Shown here piece by piece: positions 1-15,553 of a stretch of DNA of 64,000 nucleotides. A model generated the notes under the pieces. It ran no database searches. It saw only the letters and a list, made by a program, of their open reading frames with translations, and had not been told where the DNA came from. Position numbers and translations under genes: made by a program. Location of the stretch: contig NZ_RXHJ01000001.1 of the NCBI RefSeq assembly GCF_003955685.1, positions 1 through 64,000 on the forward strand, written 5' to 3'. Position 1 is the stretch's first letter; the number at the start of each line of letters is the position of its first letter. The DNA is from Corynebacterium hylobatis. Lineage in GTDB: Bacteria; Actinomycetota; Actinomycetes; Mycobacteriales; Mycobacteriaceae.

Positions 1-60
1 CAAAAGTACATTGGCACACTATTGAGTTCTCAAACAACATTTGCACGCTGAACCATCAAC
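1..60 (-). promoter_or_regulatory. rRNA operon leader, runs off left edge
   Basis: On the minus strand, bases 37 to 15 read TTGTTTGAGAACTCAATAGTG plus TG in effect, the conserved leader box that precedes 16S rRNA in actinobacteria and contributes to antitermination or processing. No rRNA sequence itself is visible, so the 16S gene should start just beyond base 1. Recognition is from the conserved motif; the operon itself is inferred. Confidence 0.8.
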
Positions 61-95
61 CCTTTCGGGCTTCATTCTCTGCGGCTGGAGTTCCA

Positions 96-124
96 ACTCT
101 AGGCTACCGTTTTCTCGGTGTCAA
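96..124 (-). promoter_or_regulatory. Probable rRNA operon promoter
   Basis: Read on the minus strand there is a perfect -35 TTGACA (124-119), a 17-nt spacer, and a -10 TAGAGT (101-96). The transcript would start near base 88 and enter the rRNA leader box at 37-15. The spacing and the leader that follows make this the best promoter match in the window. Confidence 0.7.
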
Positions 125-207
125 CTTCGAGTTAATCTCCCTGTCACACTGTGCATCTCGCGGTGTCCCGCGGCGCTCTGTGCGACTCCCATTAAGTTAC
201 TCACCTC

Positions 208-241
208 CCCCACCTTCACCAAATCGCCAGCTCAGGTGGGG
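208..241 (-). terminator. Possible terminator after tyrS
   Basis: An 8-bp inverted repeat (CCCCACCT at 208-215 and AGGTGGGG at 234-241) with an 18-nt loop lies 19 bases past the tyrS stop codon. There is no clear T tract, so it may be a weak terminator or simply a stem in the spacer before the rRNA promoter. Confidence 0.35.
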
Positions 242-259
242 TTTCGGTGAGCACTTCGA

Positions 260-1528
<1,269 letters not shown>

Positions 1529-1567
1529 GGGTTTTCTTGATCCTCGTGTGTTGTGGAAGGTGAAGGC

Positions 1568-1756
1568 TCAGGTGTTGTCGGATGCGGGCGGCCAGGGCGT
1601 CGCCTCGTCGATGAGCATCACTGGTATGCCGTCATCAATGCGATAGGCGAGGCCGAGGCGCTCGTTGACCAGGACCTGCTGGTCCTCAAGATAGGTCAGT
1701 GGGCCCTTGTCCTTCGGACAGGCCAGGACCTCCAGCAACTTCGGATCGAGACTCAT
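1568..1756 (-). CDS. UPF0434/Trm112-family small protein
   Basis: A 62-aa protein beginning MSLDPKLLEVLACPKDKGPL and containing DGIPVMLIDEA, the two conserved blocks of the UPF0434 (YcaR/Trm112-like) family. Trm112 proteins activate methyltransferases in eukaryotes and archaea; the bacterial role is unclear. Only one cysteine (C13) of the zinc-ribbon pattern remains, as is common in bacterial members. The start at 1756 was chosen from homology; the frame stays open further upstream but that extension reads as arginine/proline-rich noncoding sequence. It directly precedes tyrS. Confidence 0.85.
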   Translation of the reverse strand: MSLDPKLLEVLACPKDKGPLTYLEDQQVLVNERLGLAYRIDDGIPVMLIDEATPWPPASDNT

Positions 1757-1758
1757 GG

Positions 1759-2106
1759 CTACGTATCGTACCCGGCGCCCGGTGGACGCCTGAACTGGAT
1801 CCGCAGGGTCCGGGTGCTGCCCTCCAGCTCGCGGAGGGTGTCGGCGGCGACGAACTGGCGAACCTGCAACAGCGGTCCCCCACCGCGGCCATGAAGTCGA
1901 GGGCTTCCGAGGCGGGGCGTCGAGAAGCGACAGCAGGTCATCGGCCTCGGGCCGCTCAGGTGGGGCGGACGGTGCCGCCCGGCAGGCCACGCCCCTCACG
2001 CTCCAGGATCTCCAGGATCGGGGTGAGGGGGGTGCACACCCTGCAGTTGGGTGTGGTGGCCGCGATCTGCTGCCCCGCGGTGAGCTCGGCAGCGCGGGCG
2101 GGACCG
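1759..2106 (-). pseudogene. Probable decayed gene between argH and the UPF0434 gene
   Basis: Minus-strand translation gives protein-like stretches in different frames, in collinear order: AAELTAGQQIAATTPNCRV and on to ILEILEREGRGLPGG (about 2090-1956), then PERPEADDLLSLLDAP, then ASEALDFMAAVGD, then QVRQFVAADTLRELEG and TRTLRIQF ending near 1759. Each has high third-position GC. About three frame changes and an in-frame TGA would be needed to join them, so this looks like a gene remnant of unknown function rather than random sequence. No family is recognised. Confidence 0.4.
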
Positions 2107-3540
<1,434 letters not shown>

Positions 3541-4743
3541 TTACTTGCCAGCCTCGCGGTCACGACGGTTGGCGATCTCGGAGGACAGACCGTGGAGCTT
3601 GACGAAGCCCTTGGCCATGGTCTGGTCGAAGGTGTCGCCGGAGTCGTAGGTGGCCAGGTCGAAGTCGTAGAGCGAGGTCTCGGAGCGGCGGCCGTTGATG
3701 ATGATGGAACCGGCGTGCAGGACCAGGCGGATGTCGCCGTTGACGTGCTCCTGGGTGGAGGCGATGAAGGCGTCGAGGGAGCGCTTCAGCGGGCCGAACC
3801 ACAGGCCGTCGTAGACCTCCTCGGACCAGCGGGCGTCGACAAGGCGCTTGTAGCGCGCGAGCTCACGCTCGAGGGTGACGTCCTCCATGGCCTCGTGGGC
3901 CTTGATCAGGATCATGGCACCCGGTGCCTCGTAGATCTCGCGGGATTTGATGCCCACGAGGCGATCCTCGACCATGTCGAGGCGGCCCACACCCTGGGCG
4001 CCGCCACGGCGGTTGAGCTCCTCGATGGCCTCGAGCATGGTGACCGGCTTGCCGTCGATGGCGACGGGCTTACCGGCCTTGAAGGAGATGATCAGCTCAT
4101 CCGGGGCGTTGCCCAGGGCCGGATCCTCGGTGTAGGCGTAGATGTCCTTGGTGGGGGCGTTCCACAGGTCCTCGAGGTAGCCGGTCTCGATGGCGCGGCC
4201 CCAGACGTTCTGGTCGATGGAGAACGGGGATGCGGCGGACTGTTCGATGGGAACATCGTTCGCTTCGGCGAACTCGATGGCCTTGTCGCGGGTCCAGGCG
4301 TAGTCACGGGCCGGGGCGATGATCTCCAGGTCCGGGTTCATGTCGCGGAAGCCGACCTCGAAACGGACCTGGTCGTTGCCCTTGCCGGTGCAGCCGTGGG
4401 AAACGTGGGTGCCGCCGTGCTCCTTGGCGGCCTCGACCAGGTGCTTGACGATCAGGGGGCGGGAGATCGCGGAGACCAACGGGTACTGCTTCATGTACAT
4501 GCCGTTGGCCTGGATGGTGGGCAGGCAGTACTCCTCGGCGAACTCGTCGCGGGCGTCGATGACGATGGACTCGACGGCGCCGGAGTCCAGGGCGCGCTGG
4601 CGCACGGCCTCCATGTCCTCGCCACCCTGGCCCAGGTCGAGGGAGACGGCGACGACCTCGCCGCCGGTCATCTTGGCCAGGTACGGGATGGCGACGGTGG
4701 TGTCGAGGCCGCCGGAGTAGGCGAGGACAACGCGTGCAGTCAT
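3541..4743 (-). CDS. argG: Argininosuccinate synthase
   Basis: Joins citrulline and aspartate with ATP to make argininosuccinate. The 400-aa length is typical of the bacterial family. The N-terminal PP-loop ATP-binding motif is AYSGGLDTT (8-16). The glycine-rich [17 protein letters not shown] segment that binds aspartate and citrulline is present. A good ribosome-binding site (AAGGAG, 6 nt before ATG) is visible. An 80-base gap separates it from argR, so a separate promoter for argGH is possible. Confidence 0.97.
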   Translation of the reverse strand: MTARVVLAYSGGLDTTVAIPYLAKMTGGEVVAVSLDLGQGGEDMEAVRQRALDSGAVESIVIDARDEFAEEYCLPTIQANGMYMKQYPLVSAISRPLIVKHLVEAAKEHGGTHVSHGCTGKGNDQVRFEVGFRDMNPDLEIIAPARDYAWTRDKAIEFAEANDVPIEQSAASPFSIDQNVWGRAIETGYLEDLWNAPTKDIYAYTEDPALGNAPDELIISFKAGKPVAIDGKPVTMLEAIEELNRRGGAQGVGRLDMVEDRLVGIKSREIYEAPGAMILIKAHEAMEDVTLERELARYKRLVDARWSEEVYDGLWFGPLKRSLDAFIASTQEHVNGDIRLVLHAGSIIINGRRSETSLYDFDLATYDSGDTFDQTMAKGFVKLHGLSSEIANRRDREAGK

Positions 4744-4822
4744 GGGGATTCTCCTTGGGTGGTGAAAAATTGAAGGTTATGGAAGATATGTTTTGCAGGT
4801 CCCGATCAGGATACCGGGGGCC
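4744..4822 (-). promoter_or_regulatory. argR-argG spacer, possible argGH promoter
   Basis: This is the only sizeable gap inside the arginine operon. It is AT-rich compared with its surroundings and, on the minus strand, includes a T/A-rich stretch (CTTCAATTTTTCACC) just before the argG ribosome-binding site. An ArgR box or a secondary promoter would fit here, but no hexamers match well enough to assign positions. Confidence 0.3.
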
Positions 4823-7425
<2,603 letters not shown>

Positions 7426-7433
<8 letters not shown>

Positions 7434-8367
7434 TGGAGTCCTTCCTGAAGACGGTTCCGGCGGGGTAGTTCTCGCGGTCGTATTTATCGGGCAGCACCAT
7501 CGTGCCGATACCACCCATGGTCAGCAGCTCCAGGATCACGGAGTGCGCGATGCGGCCGTCGATGACGTGTGCCGCGGAGACCCCGCCCTGGACGGCACGG
7601 ACACAGGACTCCATCTTGGGGATCATCCCGGAGTCCAGGTCCGGCAGGAGGTTCTCCAGCTCGGAGGTCTTGATCTTGGAGACCAGGGAGTCCTTGTTGG
7701 GCCAGTCGGTGTAGAGACCCTCGACGTTGGTGAGGATGAGCAGACGCTCCGCACCGATGGCCTCCGCCAGTGCGCCGGCGGCGGTGTCGGCGTTGATGTT
7801 GTAGACCTGGCCGTCCTCGCCGGGGGCGATGGTGGAGACCACCGGGATGCGCCCGGCCTCGATGATGTCCATCAGGGCCTCGGGGTTGACGTCGGTGATG
7901 TCACCGACCAGGCCGATGTCGGTGGGCACTCCCCCGACGTCGACGAGCCGCTTGGTGGCGGTGAACAGGGCGGCGTCCTCACCGGAGGTGCCCACGGCGT
8001 AGGGGCCGTGGGAGTTGATGAGGCCGACCAGGTCCCGGCCGACCTGGCCGAAAAGCACCATGCGGACGATCTCCATGACCTCCGGGGTGGTCACCCGGAA
8101 CCCGCCCTTGAATTCGCCTTCCAGGCCGACACGCTTGAGCATGGAGGAGATCTGCGGGCCACCGCCGTGCACGACGACGGGCTTGGCGCCGACGGTGCGC
8201 AGGAAGACCATGTCGGCGGCGAAGGCGGCCTTGAGGTCCTCGTCGACCATGGCGTTGCCGCCGTATTTGACCACGACGATCTTGTCGCGGAAGTGCTGCA
8301 GCCACGGCAGGGCCTCGGCGAGCACATGGGCGCGTGCCTCGGAGCTGAGATTCTTCAGGGAATCCAT
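7426..8367 (-). CDS. argB: Acetylglutamate kinase
   Basis: Phosphorylates N-acetylglutamate, usually the arginine-feedback-regulated step in corynebacteria. The 313-aa amino acid kinase fold shows VVKYGGNAM near residues 32-40, the substrate loop VHGGGPQIS, and [17 protein letters not shown] near the ATP site. Its end overlaps argD. Confidence 0.96.
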
Positions 8368-8379
8368 GGAGGGTTCTTT

Positions 8380-9540
8380 CTAGCTGGAGTAGGCGGAGTT
8401 GATGTGGACGTAATCGTGGGAGAGGTCTGTGGTGCGGACGGTGGCACGGCCGGGACCGTCCACGCCGAGGTGGACCCGGACGTCGATGTCCGCACCCGAG
8501 AGGTCCACCTCACGGGCACCGGGGGCACCGGTGGTGTCGATGCACACGGGCTGCTCATTGAAGTAGACCGAGATGTGCTCGGGATCCATGTCCGCGTCAG
8601 CCATGCCGACGGCAGCGAGCACCCGCCCCCAGTTCGGGTCGGAGCCGAACATCGCGCACTTGAAGAGGTTGTCGCGGGCCAGGGTGCGCGCGGCGTCAAG
8701 GGCCTGCTCGTCGGTGGAGGTGCCTTCCACCGTGACCACGACGCGCTTGGTCACGCCCTCGGCATCGGCCTGCAGCTGGCGGGTCAGATCGAGGGAGGCC
8801 TCGAGCACGGCGGCGTTGAGCTCCTCCTGGCTCGGGCTGATCCCGGAGGCGCCGGAGGCCAGCAGGAAGACGGTGTCGTTGGTGGAGGTGGAGCCGTCGA
8901 CGTCGAGGGTGTCGAAGGTCTGCTTCGAGGCGGCACGCAGGGCGGTGTCGAGCATCTCCGGGGTGGCCACGGCATCGGTGGTGAAGCAGGACAGCAGGGT
9001 GGCCAGGGAGGGCGAGATCATGCCCACGCCCTTGGCCATGCCGCCGAGGCTCCAACCCTCGGCCTGGACCACGGTCTCCTTCTTCACCAGGTCCGTGGTC
9101 ATGATGGCCTGGGCGGCCAGGGTGCCGTTGTCGCCGAGGGCTGGGACGAGCTGTTCCAGGCCGGCACGGATCTTGTCCATGGGCATCAGCTCACCGATCA
9201 GCCCGGTGGAGCACACGCCGACATCCCCCGACTCCAGGCCGAGCAGTTCGGCGGTGCGCTGCTGCATCTCGGCGGCGTCCAGGTCACCCTGGGTGCCGTT
9301 GCAGGCGTTGGCGTTGCCGGCGTTGAAGACCACGGCGCGGATCTGTCCGTCGCTGACGGCCTCGCGGGAGAGCTTCACGGGAGAGGCGACGACACGGTTG
9401 CGGGTGAACACCGCCGCGGCGTGGAACTCGGGGCCGTTGTTGACCACGAGGGCCATGTCGGGGTTGCCGGAGGGCTTGATGCCCGCGGTGATGCCGGCGG
9501 CGGTGAAACCTGCCGGGGCGGTGATGCCGGTGCTGCTCAT
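8380..9540 (-). CDS. argJ: Bifunctional ornithine acetyltransferase / N-acetylglutamate synthase
   Basis: Recycles the acetyl group from acetylornithine to glutamate. The 386-aa precursor is self-cleaved before a threonine: the conserved site here is [10 protein letters not shown], giving T181 as the new N-terminal nucleophile (ATLL rather than the more common ATML). [10 protein letters not shown] precedes it. Its presence means the window encodes the cyclic acetyl pathway, which fits the absence of an argE here. Confidence 0.96.
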   Translation of the reverse strand: MSSTGITAPAGFTAAGITAGIKPSGNPDMALVVNNGPEFHAAAVFTRNRVVASPVKLSREAVSDGQIRAVVFNAGNANACNGTQGDLDAAEMQQRTAELLGLESGDVGVCSTGLIGELMPMDKIRAGLEQLVPALGDNGTLAAQAIMTTDLVKKETVVQAEGWSLGGMAKGVGMISPSLATLLSCFTTDAVATPEMLDTALRAASKQTFDTLDVDGSTSTNDTVFLLASGASGISPSQEELNAAVLEASLDLTRQLQADAEGVTKRVVVTVEGTSTDEQALDAARTLARDNLFKCAMFGSDPNWGRVLAAVGMADADMDPEHISVYFNEQPVCIDTTGAPGAREVDLSGADIDVRVHLGVDGPGRATVRTTDLSHDYVHINSAYSS

Positions 9541-9581
9541 GGGTGTGTCGTCTTTCTCGGGAGGTGTGCGCGGGGGAGTTC

Positions 9582-10622
9582 TTAAGGGGCGACCGCGGCC
9601 TGCGGGAGACCGGCGGCCTCATCCAGGCCGAGGGCGAGGTTCATGCACTGGACGGCGGCGCCGCCGGTGCCCTTGGTCAGGTTGTCCAGGGCGGAGGTGA
9701 CCAGCAGGACACCGGCCCGCTCGTCGACCTCGACCTGCACGTGGCACATGTTGGAGCCGATGACGTTCTGGGTCTCCGGCTGCCGGCCCTCGGGCAGGAG
9801 GTGGACGAAGGTCTCGTCGGCGTAGAAGGCGCGGTAGGTCTCGTAGGCGACGTCCTGGGTCACGCCCTCCTTGAGGGGGGCGGTGATGGTGGTGAGGATG
9901 CCGCGCGGCAGCGGGGCGAGCACCGGGGTGAAGCTGACGGAGACCTTCTCGTCGGTGACCTCGGACAGGTTCTGGATGACCTCCGGGGTGTGGCGGTGCT
10001 TTCCGGCCGTGTTGTAGGCGCGCAGGTTGCCCATCGTCTCGGCACCGAGCAGGCCGACGGCGGCCTTCTTGCCCGCGCCGGAGACACCCGTGATGGAGAC
10101 AATCGACAGGTCCGGGGTGATCAGCCCGCCGGCTACAGCCGGCAGTGCTGCCAGGGTCGCACCCGTGGGGAAACAACCTGGCACGGCGATGCGCTTGGCA
10201 CCCTGGAGCTGCTCGCGGTGGCCGGGCATCTCGGGGATGCCGTAGGGCCAGGTGCCCTGGTGCTCGGAGCCGTAGTAGTGCTCCCACTCCCCCGCCTCCT
10301 GCAGGCGGAAGTCGGCGGCGCAGTCGATGACGACGGTGTCCTCGAGCGCCTTGCCGATCGCTGCGGAATGGCCGTGCGGCAGGGCGAGGAACACGACATC
10401 GTGGCCGGCGAGGACTTCGGGGGTGGTGTCCTGGATGACCTTGTCCGCCAGCTGCGGCAGGTGCGGCATGAGGTCGGCGACCGGGGTGCCGGCCGAGGAG
10501 CCCGCGGTCAGCGCACCGATCTCGAGGTCACCGGAGAGGTAGGAGGGATGGCCCAGGAGGAGGCGGAGGATCTCCCCGCCCGCGTATCCGGAGGCACCAG
10601 CGACTGCAACCTTGATCGTCAT
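9582..10622 (-). CDS. argC: N-acetyl-gamma-glutamyl-phosphate reductase
   Basis: Reduces acetylglutamyl phosphate with NADPH. The Rossmann motif [17 protein letters not shown] is at the N terminus; the catalytic cysteine lies in [14 protein letters not shown]. The ATG at 10622 (346 aa) has AGGG 8 nt upstream. A GTG at 10631 is in frame and lies about where transcription should begin (see promoter), so a leaderless start nine bases earlier is possible. First gene of the arginine operon. Confidence 0.95.
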   Translation of the reverse strand: MTIKVAVAGASGYAGGEILRLLLGHPSYLSGDLEIGALTAGSSAGTPVADLMPHLPQLADKVIQDTTPEVLAGHDVVFLALPHGHSAAIGKALEDTVVIDCAADFRLQEAGEWEHYYGSEHQGTWPYGIPEMPGHREQLQGAKRIAVPGCFPTGATLAALPAVAGGLITPDLSIVSITGVSGAGKKAAVGLLGAETMGNLRAYNTAGKHRHTPEVIQNLSEVTDEKVSVSFTPVLAPLPRGILTTITAPLKEGVTQDVAYETYRAFYADETFVHLLPEGRQPETQNVIGSNMCHVQVEVDERAGVLLVTSALDNLTKGTGGAAVQCMNLALGLDEAAGLPQAAVAP

Positions 10623-10670
10623 ACCCCACACCCTAACATTTATGCATCAGAATGAAAAGTATGCAGAGTG
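10623..10670 (-). promoter_or_regulatory. Arginine operon promoter and possible ArgR site
   Basis: On the minus strand an AT-rich block includes two direct TGCATA copies (around 10664 and 10646) flanking TTTTCATTC, and a -10-like CATAAA (10644-10639) about 7 nt before the GTG at 10631. The TTCATTC/GAATTCAC half-sites resemble the TGAAT-type halves of ARG boxes. No consensus -35 is seen, as expected for a regulated promoter. Functional assignment is inference. Confidence 0.45.
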
Positions 10671-10835
10671 AATTCTTTGCGACGCCCCCCGCTGTCCTCC
10701 TTCAGGGTACCCGCCGAGAGCTGCTCCTCGCGCAGTATCTTATCTTGAGCATCAAGCTGGCCTCTGCGACCTGCGATAATGCTCATCAGCGTCCACTCCC
10801 CCGCCCAGATATTGCGCACCGGGTTCCACCGGCAC

Positions 10836-10893
10836 ACAGAAAGATCCGCGCCGATTACCCTGCTCCGGGGTTATCGACGCGGATCTCTGTGCC
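10836..10893 (-). terminator. Long terminator hairpin after pheT
   Basis: Starting 15 bases past the pheT stop there is a long stem: AGATCCGCG (10842-10850) with CGCGGATCT (10878-10886), continued inside by CGATTACCC with GGGTTATCG (one mismatch) and outside by ACAG with CTGT. On the minus strand it ends in TCTTTCTGTG. The gap 10671-10835 between it and the argC promoter holds no convincing gene. Confidence 0.75.
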
Positions 10894-10907
10894 GCAGAAG
10901 AAACAGC

Positions 10908-13415
10908 TTAAGCTCGCATCTCCGCTCCGAAACGCTCCTTGGCCAGTGCGGCGGCCGCGAGACGGTGCTCGTTGGCCTCCTCGTCGGTCAGGGTGCGGTC
11001 GGTGGCACGGAAGAGCAGGGAGAAGGCCAGGGACTTCCGGCCCTCACCCAACTGCTCCGAGCGGTAGATGTCGAAGAGCTTGACCTCCTCGAGCAGCTCA
11101 CCGGCGCCTTCCTCAACGACGCGGCGGACCTGTTCTGCCGGGATGTCCTCGTCGACGACCAGGGCGATGTCCTGGTGCAGACCCGGGTAGCTGGACAGCA
11201 CCGGGGCCGGGAGGTTCTCCGTCAGCGGCAGCGCGGACAGATCCAGCTCCATCGCGCAGGTGCGCTCCGGCAGGCCGAGGGCCTCAAGCACCTGCGGGTG
11301 GAGCTCACCGGCGTGGCCGACGACGGTGCCGTCGATAAGCAGAGCGGCGCAGCGGCCAGGGTGCCAGGGCAGAACATCGGCGGATTCGACGTCGAGCTCG
11401 ACATCGGCGGCACGCGCCACGACGCGGGCGGACTCGATGGCATCCGCCCAGGTGTAGGCGCGGCCCTGCCCCCAGGGGCCCTCGAGTTCCAGGTTGCCGG
11501 TGGCGACGGTGGCCACGTGCAGCGGCTGGTGCGGCAGGGAGTTGATCAGCTCAGCGACGGTCGCCTCATCCGGGCGGGCGGCCACCGAAGGCATGGCGGA
11601 ACGCTCGGCACGGGCGAAGGAGACCTGCTGGAGGCCGAAGAGGGAGACGTCATGACGCCCGCGGGAGACGTTGCGCACCACGGCGTCGAGCATCGTGGGC
11701 AGCAGGGTCGTGCCCAGGATGGCCCGGTCGGATTCGAGCGGGTTCTGGACCGTCACGGCGTTGCGGCGCTCGTCGTCGGCGGCCAGGCCCCAGACGTCGA
11801 AGGTGTCGTTGGCGATGAAGGGGCTCGGCAGGATCTCCGCGTAACCGTTGTAGGCCAGGGCATGGCCCACGGCGCGGCGGCGGCGCTGCGCCGGGCTGAG
11901 ACCGCGGCCACCGACCGGGGTCGGCAGCACGAGCGGGATGTCCTCCAGACCCTCCAGACGCAGGACCTCCTCCACCAGGTCGGCGGGGATGGTCAGGTCT
12001 GCGCGCCAGGTCGGCGGGGTGACCTGCAGCTGGTCACCTTCGGCGACGACGGTGCAGCCGACCTCCTCGAGGCGGGCGATGACGGTCTCCCGGCTGTATT
12101 CGACACCGGCGAGCTGCGAGGGGTGGTGGACGTCCATGGTGATGGCCGGCATGGCCGGGACGTCCCCGATGATGGTGCGCTCGGCGTTGATGGTGCCGCC
12201 GGCGATGTCCACGAGCAGGGCACACGCCATGTCGAGGGCGACCTCGACGATGGCCGGGTCTACGGTGCGCTCGAAACGGCGGGAGGCCTCGGAGCTCAGC
12301 TTGTGGCGGCGCGAGGTGCGCGCCACGGTCTTCGGATCCCAGATGGCGGCCTCGAAGTAGACATCGGTGGTCTCATCGGAGATCTCGGAACGGGTGCCAC
12401 CCATGACGCCAGCCATGGACTGGATGCCGGTCTCGTCGCAGATGACCACGTCCTCGGCGGAGAGCTCACGTTTGACGTGGTCAAGGGTCTCGAACTTCTC
12501 CCCCGCCTCGGCGTTGCGCACGGTCAGGCCACCGGTGATGCGGCCGGCGTCGAAGGCGTGCATCGGCTGGCCGAGCAGCAGCATGATGTAGTTGGTCACG
12601 TCGGTGGCGGCGTTGACCGGGCGCTGGCCCGACAGCATGAGCTCGCGCTGCAGCCAGAACGGGGACTCGGCGGCCGGGTCGATGCCGGTGACCTTGCGCA
12701 GGCCGAAACGGACGGTCTTCGTCTCCGGGCGGATGTCGATGTCCAGCAGCTCACCGTCCGGGGCGGGCACCCCGGCCAGGTCGAAGCCGGCGACCTCGGG
12801 CTGCTTCGCCACATCCGCGTACTCCAGGCCGAAGGCCGAGGCCAGCTCGCGGGTCAGTCCGCGGGCGGACAGGGCGTAGCCGCGGTCCGGGGTGACGTTG
12901 ACCTCGAAGGCGGTGTCGGACAGGCCGAGAACCTCGCGGGCATCATCGCCCGGCTGGCCTGAGGCCGGATCGAGCGTGATGATGCCGGCGTTCTGCTTGT
13001 CGGTGAAGCCGAGCTCGGAGGCCGAGCAGATCATGCCGTTGGAGACATGCCCGTAGGTCTCGCGCGCGGCGATGGCGAAGCCGCCGGGCAGGACCGCACC
13101 CGGCAGGGACACGACGACGGTGTCGCCCTCGACGAAGTTACGGGCGCCGCAGACGATGCCCTGCAGCTCACCGGTGCCGTTGGCCTGGCCGACATCGACG
13201 AGGCAGTAGCGGATGGGCTTCTTGAACTCGGTGAGTTCCTCGATGTTCTTGACCACGCCGATGACCAGCGGGCCGGTGGTCTCCGGGATGGGCTCGTAGC
13301 CCTCCGTCTCGAAGCCGACGCGGACGTAGCCGCCGTCGAGCTCCGCCGGCGAGACGCCGAAACCGGTGTTGGCGTGACCCAGCAGTCCGGTCACCCAGTT
13401 CTGTGCGATGTGCAT
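10908..13415 (-). CDS. pheT: Phenylalanine--tRNA ligase beta subunit
   Basis: Beta chain of the alpha2beta2 synthetase that charges tRNA-Phe. The 835-aa length fits. The order is an N-terminal tRNA-binding (EMAP/OB) domain with VVKNIEELTEFKK and VCGARNF, the B3/B4 editing domain in the centre (about residues 210-390, with LMLSGQRPVNAATDVTNY), B5, and a C-terminal anticodon-binding FDX domain (SSYPGLHQDIALVVDE, VKLFDIYRSEQLGEG). Start at 13415 has GAGGAG 9 nt upstream; the open frame above it lies inside pheS. The spacer to pheS is 31 bases. Confidence 0.97.
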   Translation of the reverse strand: MHIAQNWVTGLLGHANTGFGVSPAELDGGYVRVGFETEGYEPIPETTGPLVIGVVKNIEELTEFKKPIRYCLVDVGQANGTGELQGIVCGARNFVEGDTVVVSLPGAVLPGGFAIAARETYGHVSNGMICSASELGFTDKQNAGIITLDPASGQPGDDAREVLGLSDTAFEVNVTPDRGYALSARGLTRELASAFGLEYADVAKQPEVAGFDLAGVPAPDGELLDIDIRPETKTVRFGLRKVTGIDPAAESPFWLQRELMLSGQRPVNAATDVTNYIMLLLGQPMHAFDAGRITGGLTVRNAEAGEKFETLDHVKRELSAEDVVICDETGIQSMAGVMGGTRSEISDETTDVYFEAAIWDPKTVARTSRRHKLSSEASRRFERTVDPAIVEVALDMACALLVDIAGGTINAERTIIGDVPAMPAITMDVHHPSQLAGVEYSRETVIARLEEVGCTVVAEGDQLQVTPPTWRADLTIPADLVEEVLRLEGLEDIPLVLPTPVGGRGLSPAQRRRRAVGHALAYNGYAEILPSPFIANDTFDVWGLAADDERRNAVTVQNPLESDRAILGTTLLPTMLDAVVRNVSRGRHDVSLFGLQQVSFARAERSAMPSVAARPDEATVAELINSLPHQPLHVATVATGNLELEGPWGQGRAYTWADAIESARVVARAADVELDVESADVLPWHPGRCAALLIDGTVVGHAGELHPQVLEALGLPERTCAMELDLSALPLTENLPAPVLSSYPGLHQDIALVVDEDIPAEQVRRVVEEGAGELLEEVKLFDIYRSEQLGEGRKSLAFSLLFRATDRTLTDEEANEHRLAAAALAKERFGAEMRA

Positions 13416-13446
13416 GTGGTTGTTCTCCTCTTCCTGAACCGGGTGG

Positions 13447-14526
<1,080 letters not shown>

Positions 14527-14558
14527 CTAATTTTCAGACCTGTACAGCATAGCCGGGC

Positions 14559-15377
14559 TCAGCCGCGGGTACGCGCCTGGGCCTTGGCCGACTCGTAGAG
14601 GCAGATCGAGGCGGCGGTGGCCAGGTTGAGCGATTCCGCACGCCCACGGATGGGGATGCGCACGCGGTGATCGGCCTGCGCGAGCAGCTCCTCCCCCAGC
14701 CCGTGGGCCTCGTTGCCGAAGAGCCATGCGGTCGGCCTGGTCAGCAGCTCATCGGCCTCATCGAGTTCGATCTCCCCGTCGGGGGCGGTGGCCAGGATCT
14801 GCAGGCCGGCCGCCCGCAGCTGGCCGAGTACGTCCTTGACTCCCGGGTGACGTGCCACCGGCAGGTGGAAGAGCGAACCTGCGGAGGCGCGCACCGCCTT
14901 GCTGGACTGCGGGTCGACCGTCTCACCGGCGAAGATCACGGCATCCGCACCCATGGCATCGGAGACGCGGATCAGCGTGCCGGCGTTACCCGGCTCGGCG
15001 GTCTCCACCGGCACGGCCACCAGACGCGGGCGTCCGCGCAGGGCCTTGCCGGCGGTCCACAGCACGGGCTCGCACACGGCGAACAGGCCGGTGGTGGTGA
15101 CGGTGTCCGACAGTGATTTCGCGGCCTTGTCGGTGATGGGGTGGACGTAGACGCCCATGTGGCCGCAGGTGATGAGAATCTCCTCGAAGCGGCGCGCGGC
15201 CTGCTCGGTGACGAAGACATCGCGGGCGGCACCGGTGGCCACCGCGGCCTCCACCGCGTTCTCCCCCTCCACGATGAACTGGTTGGCCTTCTTCCGCGCC
15301 GCCGAGCGGTGCAGTTTGGCGGCGTTGACGATACGGGGTGTGCGCTCGGTGAATGCGTCCGAGAAATCCAGGGTCAT
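14559..15377 (-). CDS. SpoU/TrmH-family RNA 2'-O-methyltransferase
   Basis: A 272-aa SPOUT-class methyltransferase. An N-terminal substrate-binding domain (VNAAKLHRSAARKKANQFIVEGENAVEAAV) is followed by the knotted domain with the family motifs GNAGTLIRVSDAMGAD, LFGNEAHGLGEELL and IPIRGRAESLNLATAASICL. It most resembles the 23S rRNA methyltransferases that sit next to pheS in many bacteria. Start at 15377 was taken from homology; the longer frame lacks similarity. The exact nucleotide target cannot be read from the sequence. Confidence 0.92.
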   Translation of the reverse strand: MTLDFSDAFTERTPRIVNAAKLHRSAARKKANQFIVEGENAVEAAVATGAARDVFVTEQAARRFEEILITCGHMGVYVHPITDKAAKSLSDTVTTTGLFAVCEPVLWTAGKALRGRPRLVAVPVETAEPGNAGTLIRVSDAMGADAVIFAGETVDPQSSKAVRASAGSLFHLPVARHPGVKDVLGQLRAAGLQILATAPDGEIELDEADELLTRPTAWLFGNEAHGLGEELLAQADHRVRIPIRGRAESLNLATAASICLYESAKAQARTRG

Positions 15378-15553
15378 GGGCCCAACGCTAGCAGCGTGGG
15401 TGACCGACTCCCGTTTTCCGGCAGTGGGGGCAGGCGCGTGGGGCCGGCGCATGGGGAACTGTCACACCCCCTGCGCCGGATTCACGCTGAAAGACCAGCT
15501 GACGCCGAATTCCCCCTGACGTCCGTATGATGTTTCCCGCCGCCTGCCCGCCC

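Noticed and set aside
10640..10837. A small minus-strand gene between pheT and argC
   Set aside because: The frame runs through the argC promoter region and the composition is not protein-like.
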